Origin: Sphaerosporella brunnea
Lineage: Eukaryota; Ascomycota; Pezizomycetes; Pezizales; Pyronemataceae
Assembly: GCA_008704415.1 (NCBI GenBank)
Contig: VXIS01000063.1
Span: 62,001 to 126,000, forward strand
DNA length: 64,000 nt
Reading direction: 5' to 3'
Shown: positions 56,065-64,000 of the stretch, in pieces
Position numbering within the stretch: the stretch's first letter is position 1
Layout of the letters: each line of letters opens with the position of its first letter
The notes under the pieces: model-generated
The model's database searches: none
Told to the model about the DNA's origin: nothing
What the model saw: only the letters and a program-made list of their open reading frames with translations
Position numbers and translations under genes: made by a program

Positions 56065-57415
56065 TCAACCCGCCTGATAAATCGCCGGACCAGCCCTCAC
56101 ATGCGGCAAAATCGCCGAGATATTATACGGCGTGACATACAAGTCGGTATCTGTGAGCGCCACAAAGATAGTGCCGTTGTTGAGGGGATTGTTAACATCG
56201 TACAACGTAGCATCTGGCTGTCGCGCCATGGCAGTCCCGTTTAATCCCGGAGGGCCGCCGGCGAGTTGGAAACCGAGTTGACCGTCTTCCAAGTCGTCGA
56301 AGGCATCGCGGTACGGAGTGCGGCCATTTCCAGCGACGCCGCCGCCGTACGACACATTGTAGAGCGGGGTGTAGGTCACGTTGAGCTGCGAGATCCACGC
56401 GGCGAAGAGGGGGTCGCCCGCTGTGCTTTGCGTGACGTAGCTGTCGTTTGGACCCACTGCTTTCCCGGGGGCTTCGAAAAGGAATTGTACTTCCATCCCT
56501 GGACAGGAGAGCTGTGTGCGATTGTGCGTGATTGCGGGGCCGTAGAGGGGGTCGATGCCGCTCGGGTTGTTCGTTACGGTCAATGCTGGGAAATTCTGCC
56601 ATGGCAGAGGCGGTGCGCCGGGTGGGCACGACTTGATATGGGGCGCCAGCAACGTCCAGGCGAAAGATTGTGGAATGCCCACTTGGAAGAATTCGGGCAT
56701 CGGGAAAAGACCTTCGAATTGCCGGAATATCATCTGCTGCCGCGCCTCAGTCGTGATTGACTGGAGGAGCAGCTGAGCGGCAGCGCGTGAATCGAGGTGG
56801 GGGAGGAAGCCATAGACTCCTGCTTCGCCCCACCGGGTGAGCTTTTGGCAGAAGGAAACGAATTCGGTGACGTTGGTGAAGGGGTATTGGTATGTGCATC
56901 GAGGGGGGTGGTTAGGACCAAGAATGTTGGAAATCATTTTTGCGTGACCTTGATATGTCAATATGAGATTGTATAATGCCCAAGAAGGAAAACATACCAA
57001 CTTCCTGATCCGCCATAAATGCAATCAAGGACCGATCATCATCCGTGAGGCCAGCATCGTCAAAATCTTTGGTCGTAAAGTTGTTGAGACCAAAGTCGAA
57101 CAAATCCAGCTCGATCCACTCTTGATACAACACCAACGCCAACGAAAACCAGTCGAAATCGGACATTGCCTGGTACACGGGAATGTCTGTGACATTAGTA
57201 CCGTTGCCGCCGGCGGGGAAATATGGCATTGCCAACGGCTGGGTAAGGTTGCCAGTATTCGGGTATGTGTTGAACTCCTCCGGAGGATTGCCGCTTGGTA
57301 TTTCGCCAGGCGTGCCCGTAGCACTGGTTGGGACTTCGGTCGTACTTACGGCTATCTGGGGCATGCTGTGCACCGATAGAGCAAAGAGGCCTGCAAAAAG
57401 AAGACTCAGAAGCAT
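56065..57415 (-). CDS. Rds1-like secreted ferritin-like stress protein
   Basis: Two exons on the minus strand, 56998-57415 and 56065-56948, with a 49-nt intron, encode 433 residues. A signal peptide (MLLSLLFAGLFALSVHSMP) starts the protein. After a Pro/Thr-rich stretch comes a ferritin-like four-helix region: DWFSLALVLYQEWIELDLF, then AFMADQEVGHAKMISNIL, then TTEARQQMIFRQFEG. The E...EVGHAKM pattern crosses the splice junction, which supports the intron. Several N-x-S/T sites are present. It matches fungal Rds1, an S. pombe gene induced by adenine, ammonium and other stresses, and plant desiccation-related proteins. Biochemical activity is unknown, and whether all ferritin-like metal ligands are kept was not established. 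Confidence 0.85.
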
Positions 57416-57481
57416 AGCGGACGAGGGTGGATGTGTCCGTGGGTGAAGGAAAAACCCATAGGAAGCCCCGGCTGGCAGAAG

Positions 57482-57487
57482 TTATAT
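57482..57487 (-). promoter_or_regulatory. TATA-like box of the rds1-like gene
   Basis: ATATAA on the minus strand lies ~67 bp upstream of the start codon, consistent with a regulated stress gene. Confidence 0.45.
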
Positions 57488-59639
57488 CCAACCCCCCAAG
57501 CCGCCTTGTCGAGGACCGCGTATACTGATGCTGTGATTGTGACGCCATGCTACTTCCGCGGGGTGACATAGGATGATGCAGACACGCAATCTTCGGAGCT
57601 CCACAAACCTTTTCTCAACCCGCGGGGCTCGCTTCGGGGCGGGAGTGATGTGAATGTTATTTTTTTTCCCCCCCAGATGGCGAAACGAACGAATCAGAGA
57701 AACAAAGGGACCTTGCACAAAGGCATTTTTAGGGTCATTGACGAATTGCCCATTTTAGGCCGAGGCAGATCATGCTTAAGATTGATCTTATCGCAAGGCT
57801 GACGCGTGGTCCCCGCGGAAGATCGTCGACACGGATAAACCCCGGCTCCCAGGTGACAGCAGGTGAGGGTTATGTCATGAGTTCTGGGTCTGCTTCTTGG
57901 TCAGCTTTTGCTACAGTGAGAAGCGGACGGACCATCTAGACACGGTTCCCCCGAAAAAAATGAATGTCGCCAGAGCGAACTGGCCTGGAGATTCAATCGA
58001 TGTTGCGTCACGAAGCTCCACCGAGGAAGGCCGGGTTCCGTTGTGGTGGGGGTTGACATCAAGGTCGATTCCGAATTCCGACCGAGAGCGAAATAGCATG
58101 ACGAAAAGCGACGCAATCGATGGATATCCGAATGACACGTGGGCGATTGATTTTACGTGCGTCTCGAGTTGGCGGAGAGCAAAGCAATGATGCCTCTGGC
58201 AATGCATGCAATGCAACTAACTATCCACAACCGACATCCTCGAGACCGAACTGATCGCCTGTTTCACCGCGCGAGAGGGCTGGATCCGAGTGCGAGTAGG
58301 CGTTGCAGATTTCGATGCAGTCCAAGTCGAGATGTAAGCTGAGCAGACGCAAGCAATTATGCGAGCTGTGGAACGACAGGACGCTGGGCATCGTGGATTC
58401 AGCAGCCCCCACAGCTCAGCTGAAAGAGAGAAACGGGGCGCCTGATCGCTCTCTCCCAGAATGCTTCAGCCACCGAAAGAGACGCACCATTTGCCTGCAG
58501 GAATCAACCGTCCTCTGCACGAGCGCAAGGCTGCCTGTCGTGCGAAGAGACGCTGCACAAATCACATAGGTAGAGTGCATACTGCACGAGATGGCGCTTC
58601 AGCCCAATAAGGCCCCGCTCTTCGGGTTGTTTTTGGGGCACGTCAAGTATCTACACGTACATAGGAGGCATGTACGCACACTGCAATATGTGCAATCTGA
58701 AACGCAGCCAGCAATACATACTCGCAGCGAGTACATGCCTCATACCCCATATTGCACGGCGATCTATCGCAGGCGATGTTCCAGAACCCCCCCCCGGTGG
58801 TTTTGTCTCGCTTCAAACACCAATGGCAATCTGCGCTCGCACCAGCCAACAACAACGCAAAACTTCTTCGCACGCCGGAGAAGTCGACGCGGCTGAGCTT
58901 GGAGCTGCTTTGCTCTCCAGCTCTGCAACACTAACCGGGCCACCTGCGCTTCCCACTGAGCCTTTCTCTGCCTTCCTTCTCCTCGACTGCTGTTGCCTTC
59001 GTGCTTGCTCTCTCCCGCCTTCTCTGTACCCCCCAGCCCCCCCCCCCCCCCCGAGTCCGGTACCAATACCTGCAAAATACTCATAGCAATTATATTGCCC
59101 GCTGTTTCCCGCCCCACTCTCCATGTGGCTTGTGCTGCGCATGCACTCGTCCGTTAGCACCTAGCTGAACGAGCTTGGTCCGCAAAGCCAGCCAGCGTGA
59201 GTTGACGTTGACGTGTGTGTCTGGGGCCAACTGGATGAGAGCTAACGACATTGAACAAAAGATCAGCGAGGAAGCCCGTGCTGGGCGGGAAAGTAGAACG
59301 CCAAAAACCCAGCCACTGCGGTACTTCCACGACGAGACGGAAGACCTCACCTCCCGGACGCCGAGAGTCTGGCTTTTTGATGGACGACATCATCGGACCA
59401 CAACAATAACAAACAAACACGGGTGGCCCCTCCTTCTACGCCTCCTCCTCCTCCTCCTCCTCCTCCGCCTCTGCCTCTGCCTTCTTCCCCCCACCATCCA
59501 CCGGCCTCGAAGCTAGACGACACCCGAGCAACAATCAACAAGTCAACTATCAAAATCACAGTTCGTGCCCCTCCTCTATCACAACACCCGGATCGGCGCG
59601 GAAGCGGCAGCGGAACGGAATCGGAACGGACTGACAGCG
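57488..59639. other. 2.2-kb intergenic region
   Basis: Contains upstream sequence of the divergent rds1-like and mucin-like genes. It has C runs near 59037-59052 and a CTCCTC repeat near 59439-59466. No supported gene; the frames around 58670-59160 are overlapping shadows. Confidence 0.4.
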
Positions 59640-61316
59640 ATGATGTTAGGTGCTATGTATAGCGCATTGGTTTTCGGGCTGCTCGCGCTGTCGGTGCTTT
59701 CGGTGGGTGCCGCCCTCGATGCGCCGCAGATCGCGGAACGCCATCTCGCTCTACAAGTCAAGCGCCAAATTGTTTCCAACACGGTAATTATCAGCACGGT
59801 TTTGGACACCGTGACGAGATCCGCCGAACCCACGGTGGTCGTATCTACCAGAACGGCCAACCCCGTTACCGTCACTGCTGGAAGTAGTAGTTCTGATAGT
59901 GCGAACTCTCCGGGAACGACATTGACGGTTCGTATTTCTTGGGCCATTTTGTTGCGTTGGTTTCGAAGGCTGATCTCTGATTTTTGTTTTGTTTGTTTGT
60001 TTACGTAGAATGCGCCGGCGCCTACTTTGGTATGTTGAATGTCACCACCATGTGTCGGAATAATCGCTAACAATGTTCTATCGCAGACGAGCGATTCGGT
60101 GAGTATGTCTGGGGTCCTTAGCAGTTCCACAATCTCAACCAGTAGCCACATTTCACCTACCACAGTCTCAAATCCTTCTCCAGAAGTTTCAACGACTAAT
60201 TCGAGGACGAATAAGATTTCAACCTCTTCAACCCGCCCAACTCCTACATGTCCGGCGGACTTCTTCGAGTGTGGTACGCAGCTCGGGGGTAAGGATTCGC
60301 TTCATCCAATTCTCAAGTATCGACTGGCTGATAATAGTTGTACAACTCCAGGTGGATGCTGCCGCAACGGTTGGGGGTGTGCATCTAGTGTCTGCATTCC
60401 GCCTATTACCGTAACAGAAACCTCAACTTGCATGCCCAGCTCAACGATGTGCCCGGCTTCTGTCGGCGGCGGCTGCTGTCCTAATGGCTATATCTGTGGT
60501 GCGACTGTTTGTTCGCCCCCTCCCACGACGATTCCTCCAACCATCATCACGGGAGTGGACATCACCATCACACAATCCGGGTCCACGGTCACAGCGACCA
60601 CTATAATCACCAAGGGCTCAGAGCTGCCTATTGACGTCAAGATTACACCTACTGCGAGTTCAACGTCCACTACCTTCGCTCCAGTTTCAACACAAACTGG
60701 TAACAGCCCCTCGAAAGTACCTCAGGGGACTGTCATTGGTGCCGTGGTCGGCGGCGTGGTTATTGTCGCTTTGATCATTGGGGGAATTTTCATATGGACT
60801 CGCTACAAGGTGAGCAAGAGAGGCAACACTGAAGCTTCGTATCAGGGACGACACCACAGGGGAGACGAGTTTTATGCCGCACCGACCATGAACGCTTATG
60901 ACCCTAACGCGCCTCCCTTGCGTCCCCAAGACACCAGACGCTTCAACGGCTTCAGGCGTCAGCCTCAGCAAGGACCTGGGCAATTCAACTTCTTCCATGC
61001 CCGACCCAAGCCCCCCCCGATCACTACTGCCGCCCCTGTTGAGGCTAAACCGGCTTACCCCCAGAAAGAGCAGGATTATGTCGGCTACGCACCGGTCCCG
61101 CTCGATTCTTCTCCCGTGGAAAAGGAGGCTCAGCCACCAAGGGTTGTCGAGTTGGGCGATACTTCTGTCGACAACCGCGCACAGCGCAACCTGCACGAAG
61201 TTGAGGGAGACAAACCCCGTCGTTGGAGCGGCGGAATTGGACGCCACTTCAAGAAGGGCAGTGGAGGAGGAGGGAGCGACGGAGGATCTTCCGCAGGAGG
61301 AGCCCCGCATTTCTAA
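59640..61316 (+). CDS. Mucin-like single-pass membrane protein with Cys-rich modules
   Basis: Three exons, 59640-59927, 60009-60029 (a 21-nt microexon) and 60087-61316, with introns of 81 and 57 nt, encode 512 residues. A signal peptide (MMLGAMYSALVFGLLALSVLS) leads into Ser/Thr-rich sequence. Two Cys-rich modules follow. The first, at ~158-206, has CPADFFECG and GGCCRNGWGCASSVC. The second, at ~218-245, has GGGCCPNGYICGATVC. After another Ser/Thr stretch a membrane helix lies at ~318-340 (TVIGAVVGGVVIVALIIGGI), with a basic stop-transfer RYKVSKR. The cytoplasmic tail is Pro-rich and ends Gly/Ser-rich. The layout resembles cell-wall sensors of the Wsc/Mid2 type, but the GGCCxxGxxC modules are not WSC domains. 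The ligand is unknown. The microexon keeps the frame. Confidence 0.75.
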
Positions 61317-62241
61317 AGCAAGACCATAGTTCTCGGCCGAGAAAGGCGGCCTCTCATAGCACGGCGATATTACGGCACCCACGGGTAAGCAATATTATGG
61401 CCACGCAAGCAGGAGGTGGCTTTGTATTGGAGAAAGTGGTTGTTTCTTAGCCTTCGTTTGTCGATCGTTTTAAACATTTTCCCTTTGTTCACCTGGCCTT
61501 TCTTCGTCTTTGTGTAATACTACAGTCGCTTCATAGTAGCATAGCGGGTTAGGCATCTTGTTTACTCTTTACTTCCTTTTTGTTTTTTCTGCGACATTGC
61601 GTATATCGTTCGTTTTCGGCGTCTATTTTATTACGCTTCTACTATTTTTCTACGTATCTGTCGTTTGCATGGCGTATTCTGGGCGGGTGTTCCCCCCCCT
61701 TTTTTTTTTCTTTGAGCGAGCGGAAAAGTCATTCGCTTTTTTTTTATTTTTTTTTATTTTTGTTTTCTCTCTTGTGTTTTGGGGCTTGGGAAACTTCATG
61801 GCGTTCGTTTTATAACGGGGTTTTTTTTTTCTGATGATGGTGGGGGAAACTTGACACGAGCCTTTTCTCGTGATGATCGAAAGGACTTATTATAACCACA
61901 ACTACACACGCTAAATATTTTGTGCGGGTTCAACTCCCCCACCCCCGCTTTATCGAGTGAGACACTGTGTTTTCAACCGCGCGGTTATCCGTGGAATGTG
62001 GCACGCATCGACGCAAGTTTCAAGCAAGACGCACCCAGCCTTCCAAATAAGCATAACGTTGACCCAAACTTGAAACCCAAAAATACAAAGATATCATGCG
62101 CGGCCACTTCACAAAACGAGCGAGCGAGCGAGCGTAGTGCATGGAAAAAAAAAATATATAAAAAATCCAGCGGCAGTAGAATACCAAACCGCCGTTCTAT
62201 CGCGGTCTATAGAGCGACGGGAAGGCCCCAGTGAGTGCGTG

Positions 62242-62272
<31 letters not shown>

Positions 62273-62450
62273 TTCAATCATCCCATCAATTCAAAACTCA
62301 TACAGTGGCAGTGCATTGCTCAACAAAGTCAGTGAGTGTGTGGGGGGAGTAGTGGTAAACAACCATGCAACGATGCAGCTGAGAAACAAAAAATGGACAA
62401 AATTACAAAATGATGCTGTAAGTCCCAAAAACTCCCATGACCCAGCCGAC
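61317..62450. other. Intergenic region between convergent genes
   Basis: T-rich on the left (61560-61830), with an A run at 62240-62266 on the right. It holds two 3' untranslated regions. No other gene recognised. Confidence 0.5.
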
Positions 62451-64000
62451 CTATACCCCCTCAAACACCAACATCTCCGCATCCTCCTCAAAGAACCCCT
62501 CCTCGTGCCCCCTCATAGCATCCAAATCGATCTGCAGCCCATCCCGCATCGCCGCCTCCAGCCCGCTCGTTCCATCATCGCAAAAAGTGACATCGCCCCG
62601 TCCACCTGCATCCGACAAAAAGATGCGTTCCGCATCCATCGGCAGGCCAAACACCCATTTCTCAGCCGGAGGGCTAGGAGGAGCCATAACGGGGATGGGG
62701 GAGACATCGTTAACGCCGACGAGTGGCCGTTCCGGTTCTGGTACTGGATCCAGCGCCGGTGAGAGGATATCTGGTACTGTAGGTGCGGAGCGGAGCTTTT
62801 TGGGCTTTTTACCCTTCTTTTTCGTGGGCGCGGACGACTCGCCTCGAGCTGCGTCGTCCTCCGAGTCCCAGGTAATAGGGCTTGGCGAAAGCATATTGGC
62901 ATGGGTGAACATAGCTGGAGGTGGTGGCTCGACCTTGGGCTCTGGTGGGGGTGTGGGTAGCCGTGTAACCTGCTGCTTGTTGTACGTCGGTGGGTCGTAG
63001 ACAAACATTTTCACCCTGCGCTCCTGGTGCCATGGCACAAAGGCGCTGTTGGTTTCGATCTCGGCCCACGCCAACGGTGTTTTGGAGTCGTGGTTGTCGT
63101 CGTCGCCGTTGCGGGCCCAGTGGGATCGGAAACCCCAGTACCCGCCTGCCTTGCCGTCGGAGTAGTCGCTGGTAGTGTGTTCGGACGTTGAGGGGACCCC
63201 GGGAAGATCGTATTCCCACCAGTTGCCTGATGCTACGCCACCGGTTGTGGAGCCCTTCTTGCCAGAACCGCCGGGTCGCAGTTCGTAGATTCTAAGAAGT
63301 CCTCCACCGAGCACGGCAACATAACCGCGTTCTTTGCCTGTTAGGAATTTGACGCACCCAGGTTGCACACCGGTGCCGGAAGACGCCAAATACACCCTGT
63401 TACCTCCGGGCAGTGGGTCGTTGGGGGACGTCCCGGGAGCACCTGATGGCCGGCGACCAGTGGAAGGCGATCCAAACATACCATTGCCAGGCGAGCCAAC
63501 AGATGAACTGCGGCTGCTGCGTCGCCTAGCCGCGGTTAACAGGGGCTGGGTAGAGCTGTTGAACTGGTTGACCATTTTTGAAACCACAGCCCGGGCGGCA
63601 GTGGTTTGTGGGCCCACAGCCGCGGAAGAAGGCGGCGGTCGTCTCGGGGGTGGCCATTGGAGGGCACTGTACGGAAGATCGTAAAAGTGTGCAGTGCCCT
63701 TCTCCGTGATGACTGCAATCTTTTCGCCCCGAGGCGCAAACCAGTCAACTTCCACCACAGTTGCGACCGTCATCCGAGTGAACCGCGCAATTTGGCGCAC
63801 ATGCCGCCCAAGGGTATCAGTGGAATGTGCTGCGCCAGAATCCACCGAATTTGGACCCGTTCGTTGGTGACCAGGTGGATGGTGAACAACTTTCAGGAGG
63901 TCCCAAACAGACAAAACATCACCCTTTGAACTGGCAGTTAACAGGGAGAGTCCACCCGGTGCAAAGCTCAAAAAGCTGACACCGTCCGGGGGCAAGAATG
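62451..64000 (-). CDS. WD40-like protein, 5' part beyond the window
   Basis: The minus-strand frame is open from the window edge to the stop at 62451-62453, so only the C-terminal ~515 residues are visible. It contains WD40-type strands: VSFLSFAPGGLSLLTASSKG, DVLSVWDLLKV, VVEVDWFAPRGEKIAVITEK and GTAHFYDLPYSALQWPPPRR. Further blades are GCVKFLTGKERGYVAVLGGG and LLRIYELRPGG. A Pro/Ser-rich insert separates blades. The C-terminus has a KKKGKKPKK basic patch and an acidic end. The pattern suggests a BCAS3-like or related beta-propeller protein of ascomycetes. That assignment is tentative because the N-terminal blades are not in the window. The true start is not visible, and the first codons at the edge are not a start. 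Confidence 0.7.
   Translation of the reverse strand, partial: FLPPDGVSFLSFAPGGLSLLTASSKGDVLSVWDLLKVVHHPPGHQRTGPNSVDSGAAHSTDTLGRHVRQIARFTRMTVATVVEVDWFAPRGEKIAVITEKGTAHFYDLPYSALQWPPPRRPPPSSAAVGPQTTAARAVVSKMVNQFNSSTQPLLTAARRRSSRSSSVGSPGNGMFGSPSTGRRPSGAPGTSPNDPLPGGNRVYLASSGTGVQPGCVKFLTGKERGYVAVLGGGLLRIYELRPGGSGKKGSTTGGVASGNWWEYDLPGVPSTSEHTTSDYSDGKAGGYWGFRSHWARNGDDDNHDSKTPLAWAEIETNSAFVPWHQERRVKMFVYDPPTYNKQQVTRLPTPPPEPKVEPPPPAMFTHANMLSPSPITWDSEDDAARGESSAPTKKKGKKPKKLRSAPTVPDILSPALDPVPEPERPLVGVNDVSPIPVMAPPSPPAEKWVFGLPMDAERIFLSDAGGRGDVTFCDDGTSGLEAAMRDGLQIDLDAMRGHEEGFFEEDAEMLVFEGV

Noticed and set aside
1..64000. CRISPR array, prokaryotic operon or phage-defence system
   Set aside because: The window is a fungal nuclear segment with spliced genes; no regularly spaced repeat array or bacterial gene was found.

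Overview
This is a filamentous ascomycete (Pezizomycotina) nuclear segment. Genes carry short introns (mostly 46-125 nt) with GT..AG ends and CTRAY-type branch points. The proteome is typical of that group: PDX1, an Atg38-like protein, Ccr4, an RBM42-type RRM protein, a Trf4-type poly(A) polymerase, a G-protein gamma subunit, Rds1 and a 26-residue Cu-metallothionein. Exon coordinates were worked out by hand from reading frames and splice signals; no database search was possible. I cannot name the species.

Layout. 0.2-7.7 kb: an LRR protein, then PDX1 (E3-binding protein) and an Atg38/NRBF2-like gene transcribed divergently from a ~306-bp shared promoter. 8-11.7 kb: a transposon-rich island with LINE 3' ends, two copies of a hAT-like MITE and a possible two-exon small gene. 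12-17.4 kb: a Tgl3/4/5-type patatin lipase, a 125-bp near-perfect foldback hairpin and a SAM methyltransferase. 18.9-19.7 kb: a decayed ribulose-phosphate 3-epimerase. 20.9-21.5 kb: an interrupted unrecognised ORF. 23.1-26.8 kb: Ccr4 and a mitochondrial membrane protein. 30.5-32.8 kb: a secreted bicupin oxalate decarboxylase, convergent with a LYRM5/ETFRF1 homologue. 36.4-39.4 kb: G gamma and Cu-metallothionein. 41.5-47.8 kb: a second accessory island with a LINE 3' end, a mariner-type transposase fragment, a MULE-like MITE and an NLR-type alpha/beta-hydrolase followed by orphaned ankyrin remnants. 48.5-64 kb: a YheT-type hydrolase, the RRM protein, a TA-flanked foldback MITE, the Trf4-like polymerase, Rds1, a mucin-like Cys-rich membrane protein and a 5'-truncated WD40-like gene.

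The conserved genes do not form an operon-like pathway. Recurring themes are RNA metabolism (Ccr4 deadenylase, Trf4-like polymerase, RBM42), mitochondrial functions (PDX1, LYRM5, the membrane protein) and lipid or ester hydrolysis. The most unusual content is in the two transposon islands: four non-autonomous inverted-repeat families with readable boundaries, a truncated immune-receptor-like hydrolase and a pseudogenised metabolic enzyme. I found no cluster that convincingly makes up a new multi-gene system.
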